Of a stretch of DNA of 64,000 bases, positions 9,515 through 19,060 are shown piece by piece. This stretch comes from Acidobacteriota bacterium (GTDB lineage Bacteria; Acidobacteriota; Vicinamibacteria; Vicinamibacterales; SCN-69-37). Numbering within the stretch: position 1 is the stretch's first letter; each line of letters starts with the position of its first letter. The notes below the pieces were generated by a model. The model worked only from the letters and a program-made list of their open reading frames with translations. It was not told the origin of the DNA and searched no databases. Location: assembly GCA_947467605.1 (NCBI GenBank), contig CANIII010000012.1, forward strand, positions 52,812-116,811, in the 5' to 3' direction. The translations under genes and the position numbers were made by a program.

Positions 9515-10415
9515 GCAATATCTCCTGAAGTTCGCCCGCGGGTTCGCGGAACGAACATGATCCGAAGCCGGCCATCCATTGGCGGCGCGTGCGATTGAGT
9601 AGTGAGAGTGAAAACTCGGTGCCACCCCAGCGGACGGCGTCCTGATCAAAGGTGATCGAGCTGACGTCGTCGGCGACGAGCCACCTCTCGGCGACGGACG
9701 CTGGCGCGCCGGATTCGAGTGCGGCGGTGGCGAACAGAATGTTCAGGTAGCCGTACATCATGGATGTCGGCGCCTCGTCTGCGTAGGTCAATCGGTAGGC
9801 GCCACGCACGGCGTGATGCAGACCGGCGGTCGCTTTGAACGGCACGCCCGCGTTGATGGCTGCTGACAGAAACTCGACGATCGACGCCGGTGACGGAAAG
9901 GCCTCTGCCACCACGCCGCCGGTGCGGATCTTGGCGCGAAGACCGCGTGCGACGATGCGCGACATCCACGCCGGCAGATCCTCGGCCAGTCCAACCTCGA
10001 CGTACGTCTCACAGGCCGCGGGCACGCGATCGGCAATCCAGTCGATCCCGTCGATGAGGCGCGGCCGGCATTCGATCGCATCAACCATGGCCAGGGGGCC
10101 AAGATCCGGCTCCCCGTTGAACGCTTCAACCGCAGCGACGTCCGCCTCCGACCCGTCGCGCACGATCGCACTGACCTGCCAGCGCGGAGCGGCACCTTCC
10201 AGGCGTCGGCGCTCTCGGGTCAGCGCAGGCAGTTGCTCCGCCATCACGACGAACCGGCCGAGCATCCACGCATCGGGGCCCGCCAGACTGGCGGCGTACT
10301 CCGCCACGGCCGCGGCCATGTCGAGTGCGGCCGGTGGAAAGAGCCCGGCGTAGTCGACGACAGCCGCGAGCAGCGCCGAGGCGCTGGCCGGTGGTGCTGC
10401 TGGAGCAGGAGGCAT
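9489..10415 (-). CDS. unknown protein leading the tyrosine-degradation operon
   Basis: A 308-residue protein, probably cytoplasmic, with no signal peptide. I cannot assign a characterised family. Likely conserved stretches are DYAGLFPPAALDM (21-33), KIRTGG (162-167), VPFKATAGLHHAVRG (191-205) and a C-terminal GSCSFREP (285-292). The lysines in the KIRTGG and FKATAG blocks and the paired histidines look like active-site material, possibly a barrel enzyme. It is the first gene of the operon and overlaps hppD by 26 bases, so a role in homogentisate catabolism is likely. A TAGTGT box ends eight bases before the ATG. Confidence 0.8.
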   Translation of the reverse strand: MPPAPAAPPASASALLAAVVDYAGLFPPAALDMAAAVAEYAASLAGPDAWMLGRFVVMAEQLPALTRERRRLEGAAPRWQVSAIVRDGSEADVAAVEAFNGEPDLGPLAMVDAIECRPRLIDGIDWIADRVPAACETYVEVGLAEDLPAWMSRIVARGLRAKIRTGGVVAEAFPSPASIVEFLSAAINAGVPFKATAGLHHAVRGAYRLTYADEAPTSMMYGYLNILFATAALESGAPASVAERWLVADDVSSITFDQDAVRWGGTEFSLSLLNRTRRQWMAGFGSCSFREPAGELQEILHGTLSARR

Positions 10416-10439
10416 TCCCCATCACACTAGGCCGTCGGC

Positions 10440-10454
10440 ATTGATATTTCCAAT
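10440..10454. promoter_or_regulatory. probable LysR operator between the tyrosine operon and its regulator
   Basis: ATTG-N7-CAAT is an inverted repeat that satisfies the LysR T-N11-A rule (T at 10441, A at 10453). It overlaps a minus-strand TTGGAA that sits 18 bases from the TAGTGT box of the catabolic operon. A second short palindrome, TTGATCAA, is at 10468-10475, close to the LysR start. Binding would be expected to control both directions. Confidence 0.5.
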
Positions 10455-10488
10455 ACCTTCTATTCACTTGATCAATACTTAATACCTA

Positions 10489-11403
10489 ATGATTGATTCT
10501 GCCCGTCTGGAGCTTCGTCATCTGCGGTACTTCACCGTGGTGGCCGACGAGCTGCACTTCGGCCGAGCGGCGGCGCGACTGTCGTTGTCGCAGCCGTCGC
10601 TCAGCCTGCAGGTCAAGCAGCTCGAAGACATCCTCGGGGCGCGCCTCTTCGACCGGCACAGTCGTCGTGTCGCGTTGACCGATGCCGGTCGCGTCTTCAT
10701 GGAATCGGCGTTGCGCATGCTGCGCGATGTCGATGCGGCGGTGCTGGCGACCCAGCAGGCGAACGAGGGCCACACCGGTACGCTTCGGCTCGGGTTTGGC
10801 CCGATGCTCATGCTCTCGAGCCTCGGACGTGCGGTGCAAACCTATCGCGCGCGTCACCCATCGGTGCAGGTGGATCTGCGCGAACTGCCGACATCAGAAC
10901 AGATTGCGGCAGTGCTCCGTGGTGATCTCGATGTCGGCTTCGTGCGTGACGCCGAACCTGACGCGCGATTACACGTCGAGCCGTTCGCCCGCGAGCCGCT
11001 CCTGATTGCGCTGCACCGCGGACATCCGCTGGCGGCGGCGAAACGCCTGCCCGTGTCGGCGCTCGCGCGCGAGCCGTGGGTGCTCTTTCCGCGTGCCATT
11101 GCGCCACTGCTGCATGAGCAGGTCATGCGTCTGTGTCGCGAGGCAGGTTTCACGCCGGATGTGCGTCAGGAAAGCCGCGAGGTGTACACGACCGTCGGTC
11201 TCGTTGGCGCCGGTGTGGGCGTCACCATCGTGCCGGCCACTGTGCAACGCATGTCATGGAAGGGCGTCGTCTATCGGCCCATCCCGCGGGCGTCCGTCCA
11301 AATTTCGATCGTGCGTGCGATAGGCCCCGTCCGGCCGGTCGTCGAGGCGTTTCTCAGCGCAACGCACAAAGCCGCAGCAAAGACGATGAAGGCCGGCGTC
11401 TAG
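10489..11403 (+). CDS. LysR-family transcriptional regulator
   Basis: A 304-residue LTTR with an N-terminal winged helix-turn-helix at about residues 6-65 (LRYFTVVADELHFGRAAARL, then SQPSLSLQVKQLE). A periplasmic-binding-like effector domain at about 90-295 follows. It is divergent from the homogentisate operon with only 73 bases between, the classic arrangement of an LTTR with its target. The effector is probably an intermediate such as homogentisate, but that is inference. Its 3' end overlaps the stop of the convergent acyl-CoA ligase gene by four bases. Confidence 0.93.
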   Translation: MIDSARLELRHLRYFTVVADELHFGRAAARLSLSQPSLSLQVKQLEDILGARLFDRHSRRVALTDAGRVFMESALRMLRDVDAAVLATQQANEGHTGTLRLGFGPMLMLSSLGRAVQTYRARHPSVQVDLRELPTSEQIAAVLRGDLDVGFVRDAEPDARLHVEPFAREPLLIALHRGHPLAAAKRLPVSALAREPWVLFPRAIAPLLHEQVMRLCREAGFTPDVRQESREVYTTVGLVGAGVGVTIVPATVQRMSWKGVVYRPIPRASVQISIVRAIGPVRPVVEAFLSATHKAAAKTMKAGV

Positions 11404-12992
11404 GTCTGACGCAGTTCGCGCTTCAGCACTTTCCCCGTCCCACCCATCGGCAATGAGTCGCGGAACTCGATGTGACGCGGATACTTGTAGGCGGCGAACT
11501 GCTCCTTGCACCACGCGAGCAACTCGACGTCGGTCAGTTCGGCGCCGGGCTTGCGCACAATGAACGCCTTCACTTCCTCGCCGAGCCGTTCGTCGGGAAT
11601 CCCAATGACCGCGGCCATAGAAATCGCCGGATGCGTCATCAGCACTTCTTCAATCTCGCGCGGATAGACGTTCATCCCGCCGCGCAGGACCATGTCTTTC
11701 TTGCGATCGACGATCGACACATAGCCATCCTCGTCAATCACGCCGATGTCACCCGTGTGAAACCAGCCGCCGCGCAGTGCCTCTGAGGTCTCGAGCGGTC
11801 GTTTGTAGTAGCCCTTCATGATGTTGTGACCACGGATCACGATCTCGCCCACCTCGCCCGTGGGCAACGCGCGATCCTCAGCATCGACGACACGCACTTC
11901 ACAGGAGAAGATCGGCGGCCCAACCGTGCCAGGCTTCGACGGCCGGTACACCTGATTGAAGCAGGCCACCGGCGCCGTCTCCGACAGACCGTAGCCTTCG
12001 AGAATGCGCACACCGAACGCCGTTTCGAACTCGCGCATCAACGCCACAGGCATCGGTGCGCCACCTGAGACGCAGAGCATCAGCGACGCCGCAACCTTCA
12101 GCGTATCGACGCCGCTCAACCGCGCACACTGCAACAGCGCCCAATACATCGTGGGCACACCGACCCAGCCAGTGATCTGTTCCTGCTCGAACGCGTGGAG
12201 CACTGCCGCCGCGTCGAAACGCGGCAGCAGCACCATCCGATGCCCGCCGGCGATACCTGCGTTCAGTTGCGCGGTCTGACCCGTGGAATGAAAGAGCGGC
12301 AGAGTGATGAGAATGGCATTCTGATTTTCTATGCCGTGCAGCAGCACCGGCGCCATGATGTCGCGTGACGCGATCGCGTTGAGCAGCATGCTGCTATGCG
12401 AGAGCTCCGCGCCCTTCGGCTGACCAGTCGTGCCCGACGTGTACAACATGACCGCGGTGTCATCGCCACGCGACGGATGCGTCTCCGAGACCGGCGACTG
12501 CCCGAGCATCAGCTGCCCCATCGTCATCGACCGTTCAACCGGACTCGCCGCCGACGGATCCAGCGTGATCACAATGAGCTGACGACACGTCGTGGCATCG
12601 TCACAGGCCGCCCTCGCCATCTCGGCCATCGGCAGCTCGGCCGTGCCCTCGAACGCAATCATCGCGACCGCGTCGCTGTCTCTGAGGTGATACGCGATCT
12701 CGCGCGGCTTGAGCAGCACATTGAGCGGCACGACGACCGCTCCGACACGAAGAATCGCGTAGTACGCGACGACAAAATGCGGCGTATTGGGGCACGACAG
12801 CGCAACGTGATCGCCCGGCCGAATCCCGAGCGCCCGCAACCCATTCGCCGCCTGCGACGCCATCGCGCTGAGCTGCCCGTAGGTGATGCGAATCATGCCG
12901 CGCGGCGATTCAATCGCCAAAGCCTCACGATCCGGCGTCAGCCGTGCCGTGTTATCGAGCAAATGCGCCAGATTCAGTGCGGTCGCGGACAT
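11400..12992 (-). CDS. AMP-forming acyl-CoA synthetase (fatty-acid-CoA ligase type)
   Basis: A 530-residue ANL-superfamily enzyme that activates a carboxylic acid to its acyl-CoA through an adenylate. Motifs in order: the P-loop-like YTSGTTGQPKG (A3), GYGLSETAP (A5), HTGDIG and DRKKDMVLRGGMNVYPREIEE (A7-A8), and the catalytic lysine in GGTGKVLKREL (A10). The closest general pattern is a medium/long-chain fatty acid or aromatic-acid CoA ligase. The substrate cannot be fixed, although the neighbouring aromatic catabolism makes an aryl acid plausible. TATAGT ends six bases before the ATG, pointing to a leaderless transcript. Confidence 0.9.
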   Translation of the reverse strand: MSATALNLAHLLDNTARLTPDREALAIESPRGMIRITYGQLSAMASQAANGLRALGIRPGDHVALSCPNTPHFVVAYYAILRVGAVVVPLNVLLKPREIAYHLRDSDAVAMIAFEGTAELPMAEMARAACDDATTCRQLIVITLDPSAASPVERSMTMGQLMLGQSPVSETHPSRGDDTAVMLYTSGTTGQPKGAELSHSSMLLNAIASRDIMAPVLLHGIENQNAILITLPLFHSTGQTAQLNAGIAGGHRMVLLPRFDAAAVLHAFEQEQITGWVGVPTMYWALLQCARLSGVDTLKVAASLMLCVSGGAPMPVALMREFETAFGVRILEGYGLSETAPVACFNQVYRPSKPGTVGPPIFSCEVRVVDAEDRALPTGEVGEIVIRGHNIMKGYYKRPLETSEALRGGWFHTGDIGVIDEDGYVSIVDRKKDMVLRGGMNVYPREIEEVLMTHPAISMAAVIGIPDERLGEEVKAFIVRKPGAELTDVELLAWCKEQFAAYKYPRHIEFRDSLPMGGTGKVLKRELRQT

Positions 12993-13017
12993 GGGCGGAC
13001 TATACCAAGATCAAAAG

Positions 13018-14544
13018 CTATTTATGGCTGGCGAGCCAGGCAGCCATGCGAGCGATTTCGTCGGCGGTCAGCTTGGTCTCAAACGCTGGCATGTCGGTAT
13101 TGGGTTTCAGCATCTTCGGGTTCGCGATGCGTTGCGCGATTTCGGTCGCGTTGCGTTTCGCGCCGACGTGCGTCAGGTTGTCGTTCGTCTTGCTGCCGAC
13201 GCCATCCACGATGTGGCAGCTGAGGCAGTGGCGGCTGAGGATGAGCGCCATCTCTTTGTTGGTATCGCTGACGGCGGGCATGGGGCCGCCGCGCAACTTG
13301 GCGACGGCCGCAATGATGGCCTCGGTTTCGCGTTCGTTGTTGGCCGGCACGTCGCGCAGACCAGCCGTGATCATCTCGGGATCGGCCACGTGGGCGGTAA
13401 TCCAGTCTTGCGGGCGGCTGATGCGGCCCGCTTCGATCGCCGCTGCGGCGCCATCAGGCTTATGGCATTTCGCACAGCGGTCCGTCGCGATCAGGGAGAC
13501 GCCGGCGATTTGGCGGTGATTCCACTTCTCGCCCTGTCGCTCAGGTTGATCAAGCGCACCGACGGTCGTCAATGTGGCGACCGTCAGAAAGAATGCGACG
13601 AACAGCGCGAGGACCGGGCGGCGATCAGCGAACCCACGGGTGCGGCCGCGATCGAGCCAAGGCAAGAGGATGAGCGCCGTCATGGCCGCGCCAGGCAGGA
13701 AGAGCGCGCCGACGACTTCCCACTTACCGGGAAACAGTTTCACGAACTGGAACAGGCCAGCGAAGTACCACTCGGGACGCGGGATGTAGTCGCTCGCCGT
13801 GGGATCGGCTTGGGGCTCAAGCGCCGGCATGCCCTTGATGGCGAGCAGCACCAGAACAATGAACGCCACAATGATCGCCGTCATCTCACGAGACACGTGT
13901 GTTGGGAAATATGAATGCCCGTGCCCCTTGGCGGGCCGGGCTGGGCCAGACAAGCCATCGCGGAACCGGAAGTACATGTGCGCCGTGACGAGTACAATCG
14001 CGGCCAGCGGCAGCACCATCACGTGCAGCGTGTACCACCGCATCAACGTCAGTGCGCCGATGTCTGGTCCGCCGCGCATCATGTTCTTCGCGAACTCACC
14101 CATGAACGGTGTGAGGCCCGCAATCCCGACGCGCACGACCGTCGCCCAATAGCCGCGCTGATCCCACGGCAACAGATAGCCGCTCATGGCGAAGAACAAG
14201 ATGACCATCAGCAGCGCCAAGCCGATGACCCAGTTGGTCTGACGCGGCTTGCGATAGCTGCCCGTGATGACCACGCGGACCAGATGGAGAGCCGCCGCCA
14301 CCACCATCAGCGTCGCGCCCCAGAAGTGCAAACCGCGAATCAGCCAGCCGAGCCGCACGTCCGACATGATGTAGCGCACGCTCGTCCACGCATGGTCGGG
14401 TGTCGGCGCGTAATACAGCGCGAGCGCGATGCCCGTGGCCAGCTGCAGGACCAACCCAAACAGCAGCACCATGCCGAGCGTGAACGACCACCCGGTGCCC
14501 GCCGGCACGTGCTCGTCAGCGATCCGCTTCAGCCAGGCCTTCAC
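13018..14544 (-). CDS. fused cytochrome b - dihaem cytochrome c subunit of a bc-type complex (copy A)
   Basis: A 508-residue quinol-oxidising subunit. The N-terminal cytochrome b domain has haem ligands His73/His87 (13 residues between) and His174/His189 (14 between, the b6-type spacing). The subunit-IV-like part carries the quinol-site motif PEWY (257-260). The C-terminal third is a soluble cytochrome c part with two haem sites, CAKCH (357-361) and CLSCH (440-444). Cytochrome b6, subunit IV and a dihaem c are thus one chain. It overlaps its Rieske partner by four bases; a second copy of the pair lies directly upstream. Confidence 0.92.
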   Translation of the reverse strand: MKAWLKRIADEHVPAGTGWSFTLGMVLLFGLVLQLATGIALALYYAPTPDHAWTSVRYIMSDVRLGWLIRGLHFWGATLMVVAAALHLVRVVITGSYRKPRQTNWVIGLALLMVILFFAMSGYLLPWDQRGYWATVVRVGIAGLTPFMGEFAKNMMRGGPDIGALTLMRWYTLHVMVLPLAAIVLVTAHMYFRFRDGLSGPARPAKGHGHSYFPTHVSREMTAIIVAFIVLVLLAIKGMPALEPQADPTASDYIPRPEWYFAGLFQFVKLFPGKWEVVGALFLPGAAMTALILLPWLDRGRTRGFADRRPVLALFVAFFLTVATLTTVGALDQPERQGEKWNHRQIAGVSLIATDRCAKCHKPDGAAAAIEAGRISRPQDWITAHVADPEMITAGLRDVPANNERETEAIIAAVAKLRGGPMPAVSDTNKEMALILSRHCLSCHIVDGVGSKTNDNLTHVGAKRNATEIAQRIANPKMLKPNTDMPAFETKLTADEIARMAAWLASHK

Positions 14545-15005
14545 AGCTGAACCTCGATGTCGCCGGTCTTCTCATTGAGCCGGGCTTCAAAGCGATCCAT
14601 CGGCCTCGGCGGCGGCCCCGACACCACTCTGCCAGACCGATCAAACACGCCTTTGTGGCACGGGCAAATGAACTGGCTCTTCGCGTCGTCCCACGACACA
14701 CCGCAGCCCAGATGCGTGCACGTCGCCGACAAGGCGCGATAGCCCTTACCTGTTTCGTCTTTGTCGACAAAGACCACGGTCTGCTGCCGCGTTTCGTACC
14801 AGCCGTCCTGATGCCGCTCGGCGAGCACCACGAGCATCGGCTTGTTGCCGAGGTCGAACATCGAAGTGGCTTTACGCCAACGCTTTGCCGTGTCTTGCGC
14901 CTTGGGCACGGAGGCAAAACCGGCCAGACCTGCCAACGTGGCAGCCATGAGCGCCGCCGGCGCCAGTATCAATCTTTCCAGGAATGATCGCCGGTCGTCA
15001 GACAT
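14541..15005 (-). CDS. Rieske iron-sulfur protein of the bc-type complex (copy A)
   Basis: A 154-residue membrane-anchored Rieske protein. An N-terminal twin-arginine-like RRSFL is followed by a hydrophobic anchor. The cluster ligands are Cys96/His98 with Cys101 (CTHLGC) and Cys114-Cys116-His117 (CPCHKG), including the disulfide pair typical of respiratory Rieske proteins. An in-frame GTG lies at 15011, but the ATG at 15005 has GAGG five bases upstream and gives the normal N-terminus. Its stop overlaps the start of the cytochrome b-c gene, so the two are co-translated. Confidence 0.92.
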   Translation of the reverse strand: MSDDRRSFLERLILAPAALMAATLAGLAGFASVPKAQDTAKRWRKATSMFDLGNKPMLVVLAERHQDGWYETRQQTVVFVDKDETGKGYRALSATCTHLGCGVSWDDAKSQFICPCHKGVFDRSGRVVSGPPPRPMDRFEARLNEKTGDIEVQL

Positions 15006-15059
15006 CAGCACCTCGTTGCGCCAGAAGTTGCAATCAACGTGCCGTAGGACAAGCCTGCT

Positions 15060-16634
15060 CTACTTGTGCGCAGCCAACCAGGCGGCCAGCGCGTTGATCT
15101 CAGCGGCCGACAGCTTATCGCCAAACGCCGGCATCTCAGCGTCGGCACTGACCGACTTGGGATTGGTGATGCGAGCTGCGATGGTCGCAGCATCGAGTTT
15201 CTTGCCAATCGTCGTCAGCTTCGGGCCTTCGTCGCCACCGGCGCCGGCGATCGTGTGGCACGCGTAGCAGTTGCGGCTGAACAAGCTGACGGCCTGCCGT
15301 TCCTCGGCCGCAAGCACCGGCGCCGGCCCCGAACGCAGGCGAGCCAGCGCGGCGAGAATCGCCTTGTTGTCGCCGACGTTGGTCGGTGGCGGCTGCCGTA
15401 CGCCGGGCGCAATCACTTCAGGATCCGCAATGTGGCCGGCGAGCCAGTTATCGTTCTGACGAATCGATCCGGCCTGAATCGCCCCGGCGATGGTCGCGCC
15501 TGCGGCGTGACACCGCACACATCGCGGGCTGTCGCTGATCAACATCGCACCCGCCTGCTCCTGCATCGTCCACTGCGCAACTTCAGACGCGGCCGGTCGG
15601 TCCATGGCGCCGAGCGTGGTCAGCGTCACAAGCGCGGCGAGACCGCCGATGAATGCGGTCAACACAACAGGACGATCCCGCCACCGACGCGTGCGTCCGT
15701 GATCGAGCCACGGCAAGGCGCCGAGCAGCGTCATCACGACGCCGGGCACAACGAGCGCGCCAATCACTTCAAGCTTGCCGGGGAAGTACTTCAGCAACTG
15801 GAACAGCCCGAGGAAATACCACTCCGGCCGCGGAATGTAGTTGCTCGACGATGGATCCGCCGGCGGCTCAAGCGCGGGTGCGCCCTTCCACGCCAGTGCG
15901 GCGAGGAGCGCGCCCACCAGCAGCGCCATGGTGATGTCGCGCGCGGCCTGATACGGATAGAACGCCTTCGGCGCGCCCTTCTGTTCCGTGATCGGTCCCG
16001 AAATGCCGTGGCGGCGCATCAGATAGAGATGCGCGATGGTCAGGATCGCCAGCAGTGGCGGCAGCACGAGCACATGCACGGCGTACCAGCGCGTGAGCGT
16101 GAGCGCACCGATGTCTTCGCCACCGCGCATGAGGCTTTGCGCGATGTCGCCGACCATCGGCGTCAGCTTCGCGATGTTGATCGTGACGGTGGTGGCCCAG
16201 TACGCGCGCTGATCCCACGGCAACAGATAGCCCGTCAGACCGAAGGCGAGAATGACCTGCAGCAGCAGCAGGCCGACGACCCAGTTCACCTCGCGCGGCT
16301 TACGGTAGCTCCCGAATGCAACGACGCGGATCATGTGGACGAGCGCAGCGACCACAATCACGCTGGCGCCCCAGTGATGGAGGCCACGCAGAAAGCTGCC
16401 GCCCAGGACCTGCGTCGTGACGTAGCGCACGCTGTCCCACGCGTGGTCGGGCGTCGCGGCGTAGAACAGCGCGAGCAGGATGCCCGTGAGGATCTGAACG
16501 CCGAGGGTGAACAGCAGCACGCTGCCGAGCGTGAACCACCAGCCGGTGCCGGACGGCAGCTTCTCTTCCAGGAGGTAGAACAGGATCGCGCGATGGCCGA
16601 CGCGATGGTCGAGCCAATCGAGGATGGGCTTCAC
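15060..16634 (-). CDS. fused cytochrome b - dihaem cytochrome c subunit (copy B)
   Basis: A 524-residue paralogue of the protein at 13018-14544 with the same domain order. It has a cytochrome b domain with paired histidines (RGLHHWGAS then LVHMIRV; WYAVHVLV then IAHLYL, with 14 residues between the second pair). PEWY follows in the subunit-IV part, and then two haem-c sites (CVRCH and CYACH). The two copies clearly differ in sequence, so this is an old duplication rather than a recent repeat. It overlaps its own Rieske gene by four bases (ATGA). Confidence 0.92.
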   Translation of the reverse strand: MKPILDWLDHRVGHRAILFYLLEEKLPSGTGWWFTLGSVLLFTLGVQILTGILLALFYAATPDHAWDSVRYVTTQVLGGSFLRGLHHWGASVIVVAALVHMIRVVAFGSYRKPREVNWVVGLLLLQVILAFGLTGYLLPWDQRAYWATTVTINIAKLTPMVGDIAQSLMRGGEDIGALTLTRWYAVHVLVLPPLLAILTIAHLYLMRRHGISGPITEQKGAPKAFYPYQAARDITMALLVGALLAALAWKGAPALEPPADPSSSNYIPRPEWYFLGLFQLLKYFPGKLEVIGALVVPGVVMTLLGALPWLDHGRTRRWRDRPVVLTAFIGGLAALVTLTTLGAMDRPAASEVAQWTMQEQAGAMLISDSPRCVRCHAAGATIAGAIQAGSIRQNDNWLAGHIADPEVIAPGVRQPPPTNVGDNKAILAALARLRSGPAPVLAAEERQAVSLFSRNCYACHTIAGAGGDEGPKLTTIGKKLDAATIAARITNPKSVSADAEMPAFGDKLSAAEINALAAWLAAHK

Positions 16635-17089
16635 AGCTCGACTTCTAACTGCGACGTCGTCGCATTAACTCGAATGCTGACAGCGGTTAGCGCGCGCGGA
16701 GGGGGTCCCGAGAGCACCTTGCCCGACCGGTCATAGCAACCGCCGTGGCACGGGCACTTGAATTGGTTATTGGTCGCCTCCCACTTCACGTTGCAGCCCA
16801 GATGCGAGCAAGTCGCCGACAGCGCCCTGTACTCGTCGCCGACCTTGTCGATGAACACGACCTTCTGGCGCTTTGTGCGGTACCAGCCGTCTTCGTGTCG
16901 TTCGGTGAGGACCGCGGCGAACGGCAGCGAAGCCGGCAACTCCGCTACTGGCAAGGCTTTACGCCATTTCCGGCCCGCGGCCGTGACCCTGGGGCTGAGT
17001 ATCAGACCCGCCAGACCGGCGAGGCTCGCACCGATGAATGTGCCGCCCGCTGCGACGAACTTCGTGAGAAACGACCGTCGATCCGACAT
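16631..17089 (-). CDS. Rieske iron-sulfur protein (copy B)
   Basis: A 152-residue paralogue of the Rieske protein at 14541-15005. Twin-arginine-like DRRSFL and a single anchor helix are followed by cluster ligands Cys94/His96 with Cys99 (CSHLGC) and Cys112-Cys114-His115 (CPCHGG). It is the first gene of the four-gene Rieske/cytochrome b-c run, divergent from typA with 57 bases between. A G-run close upstream of the ATG could act as a weak ribosome-binding site. Confidence 0.92.
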   Translation of the reverse strand: MSDRRSFLTKFVAAGGTFIGASLAGLAGLILSPRVTAAGRKWRKALPVAELPASLPFAAVLTERHEDGWYRTKRQKVVFIDKVGDEYRALSATCSHLGCNVKWEATNNQFKCPCHGGCYDRSGKVLSGPPPRALTAVSIRVNATTSQLEVEL

Positions 17090-17134
17090 CTAACCCCCGG
17101 AACCCTGCGTTACCGCGTCGTCCGCGCCCTGCAA

Positions 17135-17140
17135 TATACT
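17135..17140 (+). promoter_or_regulatory. -10 box (TATACT) placed for a leaderless typA transcript
   Basis: TATACT ends six bases before the ATG of typA, so transcription would begin at or within a base or two of the start codon. No Shine-Dalgarno sequence is present between them, and no clear -35 is seen. Confidence 0.55.
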
Positions 17141-17146
17141 GGTTGG

Positions 17147-18988
17147 ATGTCTTTGCCCCATCAGAAGTCGCAGGAGATCGCCAACCCGCTCCGGCGCAAC
17201 ATCGCCATCATTGCCCACGTCGACCATGGAAAGACGACGCTGGTCGACGCTTTGCTTCGTCAGGCCGGCACTTTTCGTGCAAATGAGCGCGTCGTCGAGC
17301 GCGTCATGGACTCGAACGACCTCGAACGCGAGCGCGGGATCACGATTCTGGCCAAGAACACGGCCGTTCACTACAAGGACAACCTGATCAACATCGTCGA
17401 CACGCCAGGCCACGCCGACTTCGGCGGTGAGGTTGAGCGCGTGCTCTCGATGGTCGACGGTGTCATGCTCCTGGTAGACGCCTCGGAAGGCCCGCTGCCC
17501 CAGACGCGATTCGTGCTGCGTAAGGCGCTTGAGCGCCGGCTCACGCCGATCGTCGTCATGAACAAGATCGATCGTCCGGACGCGCGGCCGCAGGAAGTGC
17601 TGAACGAGATCTACGACTTGTTCATCGACCTCGACGCCACGGAAGATCAGCTCGACTTTCCGGTCCTCTACTGCGTGGCGCGCGACGGCACGGCGACGAC
17701 GGATCTGAAGGTGCCGGGCGAGAACCTCATGCCGCTGTTTGACGCGGTGGTCGCGCACATCCCACCGCCGAAGGGCAGCCAGACGGCGCCGCTGCAGGCG
17801 CTGGTCGCCAACCTCGACTCGAGCGATTACCTCGGACGCATCGCGATCGCGCGTGTGTTCATGGGCACGGTGAAAGTCGGCGACGCCATCTCGGTCTGCA
17901 AGATCGACGGCAGCATTCAGAAGACGAAGGTCACCAAGCTGATGGTGTTTGACGGCCTCAAGCGCGTGGACGTGGAGTCCGCTGGTGCCGGCGACATCAT
18001 TTGTCTCGCGGGTATCGAGAACATCATGATCGGCGAGACCATTGGCGCCGCAGAAGATCCGGTTCGGCTGGCGCACGTGGCCGTTGATGAGCCGACGGTC
18101 TCGATGATCTTCGGCGTCAACACGGGCCCGTTCTCGGGTCGTGACGGCACCTACGTGACGTCGCGCCAGATCAAGGACCGCCTCGACAAGGAACTGATCG
18201 CGAACGTCTCGATCAAGGTCGAGCCGACCGACACGCCGGAACAGATGAAGGTGTTTGGCCGTGGCGAGTTGCAGCTCTCGATTCTCATCGAGATGATGCG
18301 TCGCGAGGGTTACGAGATTCAGGTCTCGCGCCCGGAGATTGTCACCAAGGAGATCAACGGCGTCCGCAGCGAGCCGGTTGAGGATCTCGTGATCGACGTC
18401 GCCGACGACTATCAGGGCGTCGTCATTGCGCAGGTCGGTCAGCGCAAGGGCACGATGACGAAGATGGTGAGCCACGGCAGCGGCCGCACGCGTCTGGAGT
18501 TCCGCATTCCAGCGCGCGGCCTCATCGGCTTCCGTTCGCAGTTCCTCACGGAAACGCGCGGCACTGGCATCATGAACCACATCTTCCACGGCTGGGAGCC
18601 GTGGCACGGCCCGATCGGTTCGCGTCAGAACGGCGCGCTCGTGTCGGATCGTCAGGGCAAGTCCACCGCCAACGCCATCGCGGCGCTTCAGGAGCGCGGC
18701 GAGATCTTCATTGACCCGACGACGGAAGTGTACGAAGGCATGATCATCGGCGAGAACGCGCGCGAGAACGACCTCGACGTGAACATCTGCAAGGAAAAGA
18801 AGCAGACGAACATGCGCGCGTCCTCTGCCGACGAAGCGATCCGCCTCATCCCACCGCGCAAGATGGGTCTCGAGCAGGCGATCGAGTTCATCAATGATGA
18901 CGAGCTGGTGGAAGTGACGCCGAAGAGCCTGCGTCTGCGCAAGCGCGTGCTGCAGGCGAACCTGCGGCCAAAGCGGTCGCAGGAGTAA
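17147..18988 (+). CDS. typA: ribosome-associated translational GTPase TypA/BipA
   Basis: A 613-residue translational GTPase that helps 50S assembly and stress adaptation. The GTPase signatures are AHVDHGKTT (G1), the RGITI region (G2), DTPGHADF (G3) and NKID (G4). EF-G-like domains II, III and V follow, along with the BipA-specific C-terminus (for example [16 protein letters not shown]). The open frame extends upstream to 16745 across the antisense of the Rieske gene, but homology starts at about [11 protein letters not shown]. The -10 box just before 17147 supports that ATG. A Rho-independent terminator follows 22 bases after the stop. Confidence 0.97.
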   Translation: MSLPHQKSQEIANPLRRNIAIIAHVDHGKTTLVDALLRQAGTFRANERVVERVMDSNDLERERGITILAKNTAVHYKDNLINIVDTPGHADFGGEVERVLSMVDGVMLLVDASEGPLPQTRFVLRKALERRLTPIVVMNKIDRPDARPQEVLNEIYDLFIDLDATEDQLDFPVLYCVARDGTATTDLKVPGENLMPLFDAVVAHIPPPKGSQTAPLQALVANLDSSDYLGRIAIARVFMGTVKVGDAISVCKIDGSIQKTKVTKLMVFDGLKRVDVESAGAGDIICLAGIENIMIGETIGAAEDPVRLAHVAVDEPTVSMIFGVNTGPFSGRDGTYVTSRQIKDRLDKELIANVSIKVEPTDTPEQMKVFGRGELQLSILIEMMRREGYEIQVSRPEIVTKEINGVRSEPVEDLVIDVADDYQGVVIAQVGQRKGTMTKMVSHGSGRTRLEFRIPARGLIGFRSQFLTETRGTGIMNHIFHGWEPWHGPIGSRQNGALVSDRQGKSTANAIAALQERGEIFIDPTTEVYEGMIIGENARENDLDVNICKEKKQTNMRASSADEAIRLIPPRKMGLEQAIEFINDDELVEVTPKSLRLRKRVLQANLRPKRSQE

Positions 18989-19010
18989 AAGACATCCGAT
19001 CGCAAGAAGG

Positions 19011-19044
19011 CGGGGCGGACCGGAGGACGGTCTGCCCCGTTTTT
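19011..19044 (+). terminator. Rho-independent terminator after typA
   Basis: A 12-bp stem (19011-19022 with 19028-19039, one G:U pair) with the loop GAGGA is followed by a run of five to six T. It lies just before the small gene at 19061, so that gene needs its own promoter. Confidence 0.85.
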
Positions 19045-19060
19045 CGTTCCCCGTCATAGA

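Noticed and set aside
15066..16736. 556-residue antisense frame over the cytochrome b-c gene
   Set aside because: Shadow of a conserved gene; no start signal and no recognisable domain.
16745..17146. N-terminal extension of typA
   Set aside because: Homology, the -10 box and the normal length all point to the ATG at 17147.
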